64,000 bases of DNA from Planotetraspora sp. A-T 1434 (GTDB lineage Bacteria; Actinomycetota; Actinomycetes; Streptosporangiales; Streptosporangiaceae), in the NCBI RefSeq assembly GCF_025420585.1, contig NZ_JAOEGB010000009.1, forward strand, positions 62,001 through 126,000. The letters run 5' to 3'. The notes beneath the pieces are model-generated. The model was not told the origin of the DNA, searched no databases, and saw only the letters and a program-made list of their open reading frames with translations. Made by a program: the position numbers and the translations under genes. The stretch's first letter is position 1, and each line of letters begins with the position of its first letter. Positions 18,239 through 26,834 of this stretch are shown here, piece after piece.

Positions 18239-19954
18239 GTGTCCACCGTCCGTCCGTACGATCCGGAACCGACCTATCCCGCTCTCGGCGCGGGCGTTCG
18301 CGGCGGCTGGGACGCCCTGGCGGCCGAGTTGCCGGGCGGGGGAGTGCTGGCTGTGGACGGCCCGCAGATCCTCGACTGGGCGGCGCTGGTCAGCGGCCTG
18401 CGGAAGGCCGCCGAGCAGCGGGGCATCCGGGTGCGCGTCCTCGACGCGCGCGACCACATGGTCGAGTGGAAGGAGGTCGTGCGCAGGACCGCGCCGGTAG
18501 AGGAGCTCGCCGACGACCCCGACTTCGCCACCCTGCCCGGCGGCACGCTCGCCGACCTGTTCGACGACGTGCCTCTTCACACGGGCGGGCCAGATTCGAT
18601 GGCCCGGGACCTCATGCTGGTGTACGGCCCCGGCGCGAGCCTGGCGGGCCCGGATGCCATTTGGTACGCCGACCTTCCCAAGAGGTACGCGGAGAGCGCC
18701 GTCGCGGCGGGCCGGGAGCGGAACGTCGGGCAGCGGCCGGACGACGGGCCGCCGACGACCCGGCGTCTCTTCTACATCGACTGGCCCCTGCTCGACCGGC
18801 ACCGCGACGCCCTCGCGGAGACCGTCGATCTCTGGATCGACACCCGGGACGCGGCGTTCCCCACGTCCATCCGCGGGGACGACCTGAGGGACAGCCTGGC
18901 CGCCCTCGCCGGCGGGCCGTTCCGGACCCGTCCCACGTTCAACACCACCTCGTGGGGCGGCCAGTGGGCGAAGGGCACGCTCGGCTTCCCGTCGGAGGGC
19001 CGCAACACCGCCCTCGGCTACGAGCTGATCGCGCCGGAGAGCGGCATCCTGCTGGGTGAGCGCGGCCGGGCGGCCGTGGAGGTCCCCTTCCAGCTCCTGG
19101 TGGCCCTACGGCCGCACGCCGTGCTGGGGGAGGCCGTGCACGAGCGGTTCGGAAGCTCGTTCCCCATCCGGTTCGACTACCTCGACACGGTGGGCGGCGG
19201 CAGCCTGTCCGTGCACTGCCATCCCCGCGACGACTACATGCGCGACGTGTTCGGCTGGCCGTACACGCAGCACGAGACCTACTACATGATGGTCGGCGGC
19301 GAGGACGCCGTCGTGTACCTCGGCCTGCGGGAGGACGTCGACCTGGCCGAGTTCGAGCGGCTCGCCCACGCGGCGGACGACCACGGCCTGCCCTTCGACG
19401 TCGAGCGGTTCGTCCAGACCTTCCCCGCGGAGCTGCATCGGCTCTTCCTCATCCCCGCCGGGACTCCCCACGGCAGCGGCAAGGGCAACGTGGTGCTGGA
19501 GGTCAGCGCGACCCCCTACCTCTACTCCCTGCGGTTCTACGACTGGCTGCGCCGGGACGGCGACGGTGCGCAGCGCCCCGTCCATGTCTCCCACGCCTTC
19601 CGGAACCTCAACCGGAGGCGGAGCGGTCCCGCCGTGGCCACGGATCTCGTGCAGCAGCCGCAGGTCCTCAGCCGTGGCGACGGGTGGGAGGAAGAGGTGC
19701 TCGGTTCCCTGCCCGAGATGTTCTTCGAGGTCCGCAGGCTCCGGATCGACGCCGGAAGAGCCGCGCGGCAGGACACCGATGGGCGGTTCCATGTCCTCAA
19801 CGTGGTCGAGGGCGACGGTGTCGTCCTGGAGACCGCCGAAGGACGGCACCCGCTGGCCTATGCGGAGACGATCGTCGTGCCCGCGGCCGTGGGCCCCTAC
19901 CGCGTGACGGCCGACGATCAGCCCGCCCGTCTCGTCAAGGCTCTCGTCCGTTGA
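18239..19954 (+). CDS. Class I mannose-6-phosphate-isomerase-like cupin protein
   Basis: A 571-residue protein. The C-terminal part (about 300-571) has a metal-binding cupin of mannose-6-phosphate isomerase type: SLSVHCHPRDDYMRDVFGWP gives the metal His pair, then TQHETYYMM and later LIPAGTPHGSG. The N-terminal 200 residues (LDARDHMVEWKEVVRR, LMLVYGPGASLAGPDAIWYA) look like a separate nucleotide-kinase-like region and make the protein longer than ordinary 300-400-residue isomerases. It probably isomerises a phosphorylated hexose or binds a sugar nucleotide. It follows the permeases in the same operon and starts at GTG 18239. Confidence 0.75.
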   Translation: MSTVRPYDPEPTYPALGAGVRGGWDALAAELPGGGVLAVDGPQILDWAALVSGLRKAAEQRGIRVRVLDARDHMVEWKEVVRRTAPVEELADDPDFATLPGGTLADLFDDVPLHTGGPDSMARDLMLVYGPGASLAGPDAIWYADLPKRYAESAVAAGRERNVGQRPDDGPPTTRRLFYIDWPLLDRHRDALAETVDLWIDTRDAAFPTSIRGDDLRDSLAALAGGPFRTRPTFNTTSWGGQWAKGTLGFPSEGRNTALGYELIAPESGILLGERGRAAVEVPFQLLVALRPHAVLGEAVHERFGSSFPIRFDYLDTVGGGSLSVHCHPRDDYMRDVFGWPYTQHETYYMMVGGEDAVVYLGLREDVDLAEFERLAHAADDHGLPFDVERFVQTFPAELHRLFLIPAGTPHGSGKGNVVLEVSATPYLYSLRFYDWLRRDGDGAQRPVHVSHAFRNLNRRRSGPAVATDLVQQPQVLSRGDGWEEEVLGSLPEMFFEVRRLRIDAGRAARQDTDGRFHVLNVVEGDGVVLETAEGRHPLAYAETIVVPAAVGPYRVTADDQPARLVKALVR

Positions 19955-20871
19955 GGGACGTGGGGACGGGCCTGGAGAGTGCGCCGGCGGTGGCCACGCT
20001 GGACGTGGGCGGCACCCACGTCACCGCCGCCCTGGTGGAGACCCGCACCTGGACGACCGTCGCGGGGTCGCGGCACCGTCGCGGCCTGGACGCCAAGGGC
20101 ACGGCCGGCGAGATCGTCGGCACGCTGGCGTCGGCTCTCGACACGCTCGGCTCGATGTCCGGCCGTACGGTCGGCATCGCGATGCCGGGGCCGTTCGAGT
20201 ACGCCACGGGCATCGGGCGGTTCCGCGACGTGGGGAAGTTCGACGGGCTCGACGGCGTGGACGTCCGGGCGGCGCTGACCCGCGCGCTGGATCCCGCACC
20301 TGAGCGGATCGTCTTCCTCAACGACGCCGTCGCCTTCGCGCTGGGAGAGCTCCGCCGCGGGGTCCTGGCCGGACGTCGGCGCGGGGTCGCGATCACCCTC
20401 GGCACCGGCGTCGGGTCCGCGTTCGTCGCCGGTGGCCGGGTGGTGACGGAGGGGATCGGCGTACCGCCGGAGGGACGCGCGGATCTCCTCCGCATCGACG
20501 GCGCCCCTCTGGAGGACGTGGTCAGCCGGCGCGCGATCCTCGCCCGATACCGGCGGCGGTCCGCCAGGGGTGCCACCGACGTGGCCACACTGGCGGGGCT
20601 CGCGCGGGCGGGCGATCCCGGCGCCGCGGAGTCCCTCTCCACACCGCTGACGGCGCTGGGACGCGCTCTCGCCCCCTGGCTGGCGGACTTCGAGGCGGAG
20701 GCGCTGGTGCTCGGCGGCGGCATCGCGGCCTCGTTCGACCTCGTCGCCCCTCCGCTGCGCGCCGGTCTGCTTCGGACGCGCCCGTCGCTGGCCGCCCTCC
20801 CCATCGAGCTGACGACCGGCTTCGAGCAGTCGGTGGAGGCCGGCGCCGCCTGGCACGCGATCACGACCTGA
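19951..20871 (+). CDS. ROK-family sugar kinase / glucokinase-like protein
   Basis: A protein of about 306 residues with the actin-like ATPase fold of ROK proteins: phosphate-1 motif TLDVGGTHVTAAL, substrate loop AMPGPFEYATG, catalytic Asp in FLNDAVAFALGE, and phosphate-2 motif ITLGTGVGSAFV. The cysteine-rich zinc motif of classical ROK glucokinases is missing, as in some sugar-kinase branches. No ATG is available. TTG 19951 overlaps the upstream stop as TTGA, matching the coupling of this operon; GTG 19960 is the alternative. It probably phosphorylates the imported sugar. Confidence 0.82.
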   Translation: MRDVGTGLESAPAVATLDVGGTHVTAALVETRTWTTVAGSRHRRGLDAKGTAGEIVGTLASALDTLGSMSGRTVGIAMPGPFEYATGIGRFRDVGKFDGLDGVDVRAALTRALDPAPERIVFLNDAVAFALGELRRGVLAGRRRGVAITLGTGVGSAFVAGGRVVTEGIGVPPEGRADLLRIDGAPLEDVVSRRAILARYRRRSARGATDVATLAGLARAGDPGAAESLSTPLTALGRALAPWLADFEAEALVLGGGIAASFDLVAPPLRAGLLRTRPSLAALPIELTTGFEQSVEAGAAWHAITT

Positions 20872-20942
20872 GAGGCCCGGAGATGAGGCGTTCACGTTGA
20901 GTGTCGCCTCAAGGGCATTCTATGTAAATCCAGTAGGAATTG

Positions 20943-20971
20943 TTGACTATGCTCCCGGATGCGTTTAGCGT
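20943..20971 (+). promoter_or_regulatory. Promoter of the organosulfur operon
   Basis: TTGACT (20943-20948), 17 bases, then TAGCGT (20966-20971) lie directly before the leader-peptide start. Just upstream is an imperfect inverted repeat, ATTCTA at 20918-20923 and TAGGAAT at 20935-20941, a possible operator. Confidence 0.6.
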
Positions 20972-20978
20972 CTCCGGT

Positions 20979-21062
20979 ATGAGCCAGGGCTTGTACTTGA
21001 TCCGGCGCGCTCACGTGGACTTCGGCCACGTGGTCAGCGCCCAGTGTCGCCGCGCCTTCTAG
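20979..21062 (+). CDS. Cysteine-containing leader peptide of the organosulfur operon
   Basis: A 27-codon ORF whose product contains RRAHVDFGHVVSAQC. This fits the R-x-H-V-D-x-x-R/H-x-x-S-x-x-C pattern of the short putative leader peptides that precede sulfur-uptake genes in actinomycetes. The single Cys at codon 23 sits four codons before the end, where a ribosome stalled for Cys-tRNA would alter folding of the RNA behind it. The 318-base gap 20872-21189 holds this leader, its promoter and two hairpins. It is too short for normal gene callers. Confidence 0.75.
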   Translation: MSQGLYLIRRAHVDFGHVVSAQCRRAF

Positions 21063-21070
21063 GAAAGACC

Positions 21071-21113
21071 CCCGTCCCGGAGACGGGCAGGCCGCCCCAT
21101 CGACGTGGGCGGC
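21071..21113 (+). terminator. Tandem hairpins between leader and transporter (putative attenuator)
   Basis: Hairpin 1 has stem CCCGTC (21071-21076) with GACGGG (21082-21087). Hairpin 2 has stem GCCGCCC (21091-21097) with GGGCGGC (21107-21113) and is followed by a C/T-rich run. They start 9 bases after the leader stop codon, so leader translation and these structures can interact. Confidence 0.6.
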
Positions 21114-21189
21114 TCCTCCCCCCTTCCTATCCCCCGCCGCGCGACCGGATCGGCCGCGCGAGCCAGCGCGTACAGCTCTGAGGGTTTCC

Positions 21190-22200
21190 ATGAACAAGTT
21201 CAGATTAGTCCTAGTCTTTACGTTTCTCGTCGCGCTCAGCGCCTGCGGGTCGTCCGGAGGCGCGTCCGGTGACGGAGAGGTCACCGAGCTGCGCTACCAG
21301 GGCAGCGTCGGCGCCGTCACCCCTCCCGAGCTCGCCGAGGACCTCGGCTACCTGGGCAAGGTCAAGCTCAAGTGGGTCGGCAACACGATCAGCGGCCCCC
21401 AGGACATCCAGTCGGCCGCGACCGGGCAGACCGACTTCGGCGGCGCGTTCAACGGCGCGGTCATCAAGCTCGTCGCCGCGAAGGCGCCGATCAAGGCCGT
21501 CATCAGCTACTACGGCTCGGACAAGGACGCCTACAACGGCTACTACGTCCTCGACGGCAGCCCGATCAAGACCGCGCGCGACCTGATCGGCAAGAAAATC
21601 GCGGTCAACACCCTCGGCGCGCACCATGAGGCGGTCATCAAGGAGTACCTGAAGCGCGCCGGGCTGACCAAGGAGGAGATCAAGCAGGTCGAGTTGGTCG
21701 TCACGCCCCCGGTGAATACCGAGCAGGCGCTCCGGCAGAAGCAGATCGACGTGGGCACGCTCGGCGGGATCCTGCGGGACAAGGCTCTCGAACGCGGGGG
21801 CATCCACCCGCTCTTCACCGACTACGAGCTGCTCGGCGCCTTCAACGCCGGGACCTACGTCCTGCGCGACGACTTCATCGCCAAGAACCCGGCCACGACC
21901 CGGACCTTCGTCACCGGGGTCGCCAAGGCGATCGAGTGGAGCAAGACCCACCCGCGTGACGAGGTCGTCGCCCGGTTCAAGTCCATCATCGCCAAGCGCA
22001 AGCGCAGCGAGGACGCCACGGCAATCGGCTACTGGAAGAGCTACGGCGTCTCCGCCAAGGGGGGCCTGATCGGCGACAAGGACTTCCAGACGTGGATCGA
22101 CTGGCTCCAGCGGGAGGGCGAGCTTCAGCCCGGCCAGGTGAAGCTCTCAGACCTCTACACCAATTCCTTCAACTCCTACGCCAACGGGAGTGCCCAGTGA
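21190..22200 (+). CDS. Aliphatic sulfonate/taurine-type ABC transporter substrate-binding lipoprotein (SsuA-like)
   Basis: A 336-residue NMT1/SsuA-like binding protein. The lipoprotein signal peptide ends FLVALSAC with Cys19. The mature part shows the family segments TDFGGAFNGAVIKLV and KKIAVNTLGAHHEAVIKEYL. It should capture an organosulfur compound for import. The SsuABC order, an LLM monooxygenase, flavin reductases and the cysteine leader peptide together support sulfur acquisition rather than pyrimidine or nitrate uptake. The stop overlaps the ATPase start as GTGA. Confidence 0.88.
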   Translation: MNKFRLVLVFTFLVALSACGSSGGASGDGEVTELRYQGSVGAVTPPELAEDLGYLGKVKLKWVGNTISGPQDIQSAATGQTDFGGAFNGAVIKLVAAKAPIKAVISYYGSDKDAYNGYYVLDGSPIKTARDLIGKKIAVNTLGAHHEAVIKEYLKRAGLTKEEIKQVELVVTPPVNTEQALRQKQIDVGTLGGILRDKALERGGIHPLFTDYELLGAFNAGTYVLRDDFIAKNPATTRTFVTGVAKAIEWSKTHPRDEVVARFKSIIAKRKRSEDATAIGYWKSYGVSAKGGLIGDKDFQTWIDWLQREGELQPGQVKLSDLYTNSFNSYANGSAQ

Positions 22201-23024
22201 CCGCCTCGAGCGAGAGCCGTACGGGCGGCACGAAGATCGGGATTCGCGGGGTGAGCAAGGTCTTCCAGGTCCGGGACTCCGCCGAGGTGTTCACCGCCAT
22301 CGAGGACGTGACCCTCGACGTGCGCGAGGGCGAGTTCCTGACCCTCGTCGGCCCCAGCGGCTGCGGCAAGTCGACGCTCCTCGACCTCGTCGCCGGCCTG
22401 GCCGCCCCCACCTCGGGCGAGATCCTCCTCGACGGCACTCGCATCACCGGTCCGGGCCTGGACAGGGGGATCGTCTTCCAGCAGTACGCGCTGTTCCCGT
22501 GGCGTACGGCTCTGGCCAACATCGAGTTCGGCCTGGAGGCCAAGGGAGTCGCCAAGAAGGAGCGGGCGGAGAAGGCGCGGCACTACCTCGACCTCGTGGG
22601 GCTGACCGGGTTCGACCAGCGATATCCCCACGAGCTGTCGGGCGGCATGCGGCAGCGGGTGGCCATCGCCCGGAGTCTCGCGTTCGACCCCGACGTGCTG
22701 CTGATGGACGAGCCGTTCGCCGCGCTCGACGCCCAGACCCGTGAGTCGCTCCAGGAGGAACTGCTGAGCATCTGGGAGAAGACCGGAAAGACGATCATCT
22801 TCATCACCCATGGGATCGACGAGGCCGTGTACCTCGGCCAGCGGGTGGCGGTCATGACCTCCCGGCCGGGCCGGATCAAGCAGGTCATCGGCGTGGAGTT
22901 CGACACCCGCGAGGGCGACCTGCGGGCCGATCCGGCGTTCGGCGAGTACCGCCATCAGCTGTGGACCCTGCTGCGCGACGAGGTCGCCGCCGCGCGGGCG
23001 CAGGAGGTGGCGGGCGTTGGCTGA
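22197..23024 (+). CDS. ABC transporter ATP-binding protein (SsuB/TauB-like)
   Basis: A 275-residue ATPase with Walker A GPSGCGKST at about 52-60, Q-loop FQQYALFPW, signature LSGGMRQR, Walker B LLMDEPFAALD and switch His in FITHGIDEA. It energises the sulfonate-type importer. GTG 22197 is the start because it overlaps the upstream stop by four bases and gives the normal N-terminus; the open frame upstream lies inside the binding-protein gene. The 3' end overlaps the permease start by 8 bases. Confidence 0.93.
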   Translation: MTASSESRTGGTKIGIRGVSKVFQVRDSAEVFTAIEDVTLDVREGEFLTLVGPSGCGKSTLLDLVAGLAAPTSGEILLDGTRITGPGLDRGIVFQQYALFPWRTALANIEFGLEAKGVAKKERAEKARHYLDLVGLTGFDQRYPHELSGGMRQRVAIARSLAFDPDVLLMDEPFAALDAQTRESLQEELLSIWEKTGKTIIFITHGIDEAVYLGQRVAVMTSRPGRIKQVIGVEFDTREGDLRADPAFGEYRHQLWTLLRDEVAAARAQEVAGVG

Positions 23025-23937
23025 CACCCTGACCTCAGGTCCCGTCCCCTCGCGTACGGCCGCGCGCCCCGGCACAGCGGCCGGCCCGGGAGTGACGGCC
23101 GGGAGACCGGCCCCGGACACGGCCGTCACCGCGCCCGCGCGGGGTGCCGCGCCGTCGCGCAGGTCTCGGGCAGCCCGCCGCCTGCGGGCGGCAGGCGGCC
23201 TCGGCAAGCGATCATTGGCCGTCGGGCTGCTGCTGGCGCTCTGGGAGGTCCTGCCCCGGACGGGAGTGGTCGACCGCGTCTTCCTGCCGCCCGTGTCCGA
23301 GGACCTCGTCGCGTGGTACGGCCTGCTGCGCAGCGGCGAGCTGCTCGACCACACGCAGGCCAGCCTGGTCCGGTCGCTCGCCGGATTCGGCCTGGCCATC
23401 GTGGCGGCGATCCCGCTCGGGCTGCTGATCGGCTGGTACAAGCCGGTGGCCGAGTTCGTCAGCCCGGTGCTGGAGCTGTTCCGCAACACCTCGCCGGTGG
23501 CCCTGCTGCCGGTCTTCACCCTCATCCTCGGTATCGGGGAGACGTCGAAGGTCGCCTTCGTCTTCTACGCCTGCTCCTGGCCGATCCTGCTGAACACGAT
23601 CAGCGGCGTGAAGACCGTCGACCCGCTACTGATCAAGTCGGCCAGGTCGATGGGCCTCTCCTCGATCCGGCTGTTCCAGAAGGTGCTGCTGCCCGCCGCC
23701 GTCCCGACGATCTTCACGGGCATCCGGCTCGCCGGGGCGTACTCGATACTCGTGCTCCTGTTCGCCGAGATGGTAGGCGCCAAGGCGGGGCTCGGCTACC
23801 TCATCAACGCCGCCCAGTCGAGTTTCCGGATCTACGACATGTACGCCGGGATCATCACAATCTCGGTGATCGGCCTGCTCTTCAACCAGCTCCTGGTCCA
23901 TCTGGAGCGTCGATTTTCCACGTGGAGGACCACATGA
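23017..23937 (+). CDS. ABC transporter permease (SsuC/TauC-like)
   Basis: A 306-residue inner-membrane permease. Residues 1-60 are a long Pro/Ala/Arg-rich cytoplasmic tail; six helices follow. The EAA loop is LIKSARSMGLSSIRLFQKVL. The start is TTG 23017, preceded by AGGAGG (23002-23007) at 9 bases. It forms the homodimeric channel of the sulfonate-type transporter. The stop overlaps the monooxygenase start as ATGA. Confidence 0.92.
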   Translation: MADTLTSGPVPSRTAARPGTAAGPGVTAGRPAPDTAVTAPARGAAPSRRSRAARRLRAAGGLGKRSLAVGLLLALWEVLPRTGVVDRVFLPPVSEDLVAWYGLLRSGELLDHTQASLVRSLAGFGLAIVAAIPLGLLIGWYKPVAEFVSPVLELFRNTSPVALLPVFTLILGIGETSKVAFVFYACSWPILLNTISGVKTVDPLLIKSARSMGLSSIRLFQKVLLPAAVPTIFTGIRLAGAYSILVLLFAEMVGAKAGLGYLINAAQSSFRIYDMYAGIITISVIGLLFNQLLVHLERRFSTWRTT

Positions 23938-25334
23938 CCAGGAAACTGCACCTCAACGCCTTCCTGATGGGGGTCGGGCACCACGAGGCGGCCTGGCGGC
24001 ATCCCCTCAGCGAGCCGGACCGGCTGACCGACGTCCGTCACTACCAGAACCTTGCCAGGATCGCGGAGCGGGGTAGGCTCGACTCGGTGTTCCTGGCCGA
24101 CGGCCTCGCGCTGTGGGGCAACGTGAAGCACAACGCGCTGGGCGGGCTCGAGCCCCTGACGCTGTTGTCGGCGCTGGCCGCCGTCACCGACCACGTCGGG
24201 CTGATCGCGACCGTGTCCACGACGTACAACGAGCCGTTCCACGTCGCCCGCAAGTTCGCCTCGCTCGACCACATCAGCGAGGGCCGGGCGGGCTGGAACA
24301 TCGTGACCTCCGCCGGAGAGGCCGAGGCCCACAACTTCGGCATCGACCGTCCCGCACACCGGCAGCGTTACGAGCGCGCCTCCGAGTTTCTCGACGTCGT
24401 CACCAAGCTATGGGACAGCTGGGAGGACGACGCGGTCCTCGGCGACCGGGCCGCCGGCGTCTACGCCGACACCGGCAAGATCCACCAGATCGAGCACACG
24501 GGCGACCACTTCCGGGTGAAGGGCCCGCTCAACACCCAGCGTCCGCCCCAGGGCCGCCCGCTGCTCGTCCAGGCGGGCTCGTCCGAGGACGGCAGGGAGT
24601 TCGCCGCGCGGCACGCCGAGGCGGTCTTCACCGCCCAGCAGACCCTTGAGGAGGGCCAGGAGTTCTACGCCGACCTCAAGGCGCGGGCGTCCCGGTACGG
24701 CAGGCGGCCCGAGGAGATCGTCATCCTCCCCGGCATCTCGCCCATCCTCGGATCCACCGAGCAGGAGGCGCTCCGGCTGGAGAAGGAGCTGGAAGACCTC
24801 ACCATCCCGGCGTACGGCGTGGCCCAGCTGTCCAACATCCTCGGCGTCGACCTGTCGGAGCACCCGCTGGACGAGCCGCTGCCCGAGATCACGCGGCAGA
24901 CCGAGGGCCAGCAGAGCCGGCTGAAGCTCGTCACCGACCTGGCCCGGCGGGAGCACCTGACCCTCCGCCAGCTCATCGGCAGGCTCGCGGGCGGCCGCGG
25001 GCACCGCGTGGTCGCCGGAACCCCGGAGCAGGTCGCCGACCAGATCCAGGAGTGGTTCGTCAACGGCGCGGCCGACGGGTTCAACATCATGCCGCCCATC
25101 CTGCCGAGCGGCCTGGAGGACTTCGTGGACCACGTGGTCCCCGTGCTCCAGGCCAGGGGGCTGTTCCGGTACGAGTACGAGGGACAGACCCTGCGAGACA
25201 ACTACGGCCTGGCCCGCCCCGTCAGCCGTTACGCCGCGAAGCCCGCAGAGGGCCCTTCCGGCGACACGGCGGACAGCACGGGAGAAACCAGGGCGGAGAA
25301 CACGGTGAACGACACGGTGGTGGTCGCCTCGTGA
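23934..25334 (+). CDS. LLM-class FMN-dependent monooxygenase (NtaA/SnaA/DszA type)
   Basis: A 466-residue two-component flavin monooxygenase of the nitrilotriacetate/dibenzothiophene-sulfone group. Recognisable are LHLNAFLMGVGHHEAAWRHP at the N-terminus, GRAGWNIVTSAGEAEAHNFG and RPLLVQAGSSEDGREFAARH. It should use reduced FMN and O2 to cleave a C-S bond or oxidise the imported organosulfur compound. Reduced FMN would come from the reductases downstream. The C-terminal 30 residues (after RYAAKPAEG) are a low-complexity Thr/Glu/Asp tail not typical of the family. It fits the sulfur-scavenging operon. Confidence 0.9.
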   Translation: MTRKLHLNAFLMGVGHHEAAWRHPLSEPDRLTDVRHYQNLARIAERGRLDSVFLADGLALWGNVKHNALGGLEPLTLLSALAAVTDHVGLIATVSTTYNEPFHVARKFASLDHISEGRAGWNIVTSAGEAEAHNFGIDRPAHRQRYERASEFLDVVTKLWDSWEDDAVLGDRAAGVYADTGKIHQIEHTGDHFRVKGPLNTQRPPQGRPLLVQAGSSEDGREFAARHAEAVFTAQQTLEEGQEFYADLKARASRYGRRPEEIVILPGISPILGSTEQEALRLEKELEDLTIPAYGVAQLSNILGVDLSEHPLDEPLPEITRQTEGQQSRLKLVTDLARREHLTLRQLIGRLAGGRGHRVVAGTPEQVADQIQEWFVNGAADGFNIMPPILPSGLEDFVDHVVPVLQARGLFRYEYEGQTLRDNYGLARPVSRYAAKPAEGPSGDTADSTGETRAENTVNDTVVVAS

Positions 25335-25386
25335 CCGCCGGCCGGCGGGGTATCACGAAAGCCCCGGCTCAAGTAAGGAGAACGTG

Positions 25387-26070
25387 ATGAGCATCGTGAC
25401 GCTGGTGGGGAACCCGAGGGACGGATCCCGCACGCTGGCCGTGGCCGTCCGCGCGGCCGAAGCGCTGGCGAGGCGGCTCGGTCCCGGCCCGGTGGCGAAC
25501 GGCGGCTCCCCGCCGAACGGCCCCGCCGCCGGATCGGCGACATCGCCCGGAGCGGAGCTCAACGTGCCGGCCGCCCTCGCGGGGCTGCTCGGCACGGAGT
25601 TGGTCGTCACGGAGCCAGTCGGTATGGAGCGGTTTGACCCGGTGCCGGTCGGCGCGGAGCTGATCGACACGGTGGACCTCGCCGGGCTCGCGCCGCACCT
25701 GTTCGCCCCCGAGCCGTCGCCGGGTGTGGAGGTCGCGCTGGAACTGGTCCGCGACGCGGACGTCCTGGTGGTCGCCAGCCCGACCTACAAGGGCACCTAC
25801 ACCGGGCTGCTCAAGGCGTTCCTCGACAAACTGCCGCATCAGGCGCTGGCGGGAAAGGCGGCGCTGCCGCTGCTGGTCATGGGCGACGCCAAGCACGCGC
25901 TCGCCGTGGAGGTGCACCTGCGGCCCCTCCTGGTCGAGCTCGGCGCGTTCGTGCCGACCCCAGGGCTCGCAATTCTGGAGTCCCAAATTCCCGATCTGGA
26001 TGATGTGCTGGAGAAGTGGGCCGGCGTGGTGGCCCGCCAGCTGTCGTTCCGTCAGGAGGTGCCCGCATGA
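25387..26070 (+). CDS. NAD(P)H-dependent FMN reductase (SsuE-like)
   Basis: A 227-residue flavodoxin-fold reductase. The N-terminus VTLVGNPRDGSRT binds the FMN phosphate, and VVASPTYKGTYTGLLKAFLD is the SsuE/MsuE signature. Residues about 35-95 are a Gly/Ala/Pro-rich insertion that makes it longer than typical 180-residue members. It should supply FMNH2 to the LLM monooxygenase. ATG 25387 has AAGGAG six bases upstream; the GTG three bases earlier is less likely. The stop overlaps a small ORF start (ATGA). Confidence 0.88.
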   Translation: MSIVTLVGNPRDGSRTLAVAVRAAEALARRLGPGPVANGGSPPNGPAAGSATSPGAELNVPAALAGLLGTELVVTEPVGMERFDPVPVGAELIDTVDLAGLAPHLFAPEPSPGVEVALELVRDADVLVVASPTYKGTYTGLLKAFLDKLPHQALAGKAALPLLVMGDAKHALAVEVHLRPLLVELGAFVPTPGLAILESQIPDLDDVLEKWAGVVARQLSFRQEVPA

Positions 26071-26222
26071 CGGCCAGAGGACCACACCGGGCGTCGCGGC
26101 CCGGGGAGACGTCGGCTCGTGCGGTGTGGCCTGGGAAGACGCCGGGTCGTGAGGTGTCTGGGAAGACCTCGGGCCCTGAAGCGTTAGATCGTATGACGTC
26201 GCATTGGGAGGAACGGAAATGA
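26067..26222 (+). CDS. Small coupled ORF between the two flavin reductases
   Basis: A 51-codon ORF that begins at ATG overlapping the FMN reductase stop (ATGA, 26067-26070) and ends with TGA overlapping the next ATG (ATGA, 26219-26222). The predicted protein is basic and low in complexity, with an imperfect internal repeat around GKTPGREVSGKTSGPEA. I recognise no family. It may encode a small protein, or simply keep ribosomes running between the two reductases. The double overlap is the main support. Confidence 0.4.
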   Translation: MTARGPHRASRPGETSARAVWPGKTPGREVSGKTSGPEALDRMTSHWEERK

Positions 26223-26800
26223 CAGCCCTCTACGGCTCTCCCCCGGAGAATCCGGCCCCGTCGACGTCGGAGGACCCGGCCCCGGCGCGGCTCCGCCTCG
26301 TATCCCCCCATGACGCCGAGCACGTCGACGGCGACGAGTTCCGCCGGGCGCTCGCCGTACACGCGGCGGGAGTCGTCGTGGTGACCGCACGGCCGGAGGG
26401 CGTGCCGGTTGGGCTGACCGCCACGTCGTTCTCGTCGGTCAGCCTGGCGCCGCCGCTGGTGTCGTTCTATGTGGCGCAGTCCTCCACGACCTGGCCGTGG
26501 CTGCGGCGGGCCGAGCACTTCGCGGTGAACGTGCTCGCCAGCGATCAGGCCGATCTCGCCGCGAGGTTCGCGAACAGGAGCGTCGACCGGTTCGCCCACC
26601 CCACCCGGTGGACTCCGGGGCCGGAGGACGTGCCGCTGCTCGAGGACGTGTCCGCCCACCTGGTCTGCCGCCCCCACCACACGGTCGAGGTGGGCGACCA
26701 CATCCTCGTGGTCGGCCTGGTGACCTCGACGAACGTTGGCACGCCGGGCCGCCCTCTCCTCTATCACCAAGGCAGGTTCGGCCGCTTCCTGCCGTACTGA
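26219..26800 (+). CDS. Flavin reductase family protein (FMN-binding split barrel)
   Basis: A 193-residue HpaC/DszD-like flavin reductase with a split-barrel fold. Typical strings are FRRALAVHAAGVVVVTARPE, GLTATSFSSVSLAPPLVSFY and HFAVNVLASDQ; the late strand is VGDHILVVGLV. It is probably a second source of reduced FMN for the monooxygenase. ATG 26219 has GGAGG upstream and overlaps the small ORF. The N-terminal 30 residues are Pro/Ser-rich and probably disordered. Last gene of the sulfur operon, convergent with the DapB-like gene. Confidence 0.9.
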   Translation: MTALYGSPPENPAPSTSEDPAPARLRLVSPHDAEHVDGDEFRRALAVHAAGVVVVTARPEGVPVGLTATSFSSVSLAPPLVSFYVAQSSTTWPWLRRAEHFAVNVLASDQADLAARFANRSVDRFAHPTRWTPGPEDVPLLEDVSAHLVCRPHHTVEVGDHILVVGLVTSTNVGTPGRPLLYHQGRFGRFLPY

Positions 26801-26834
26801 CCCTCGCCCCGCCGGCCGGTCACGGGGTCGGAGG

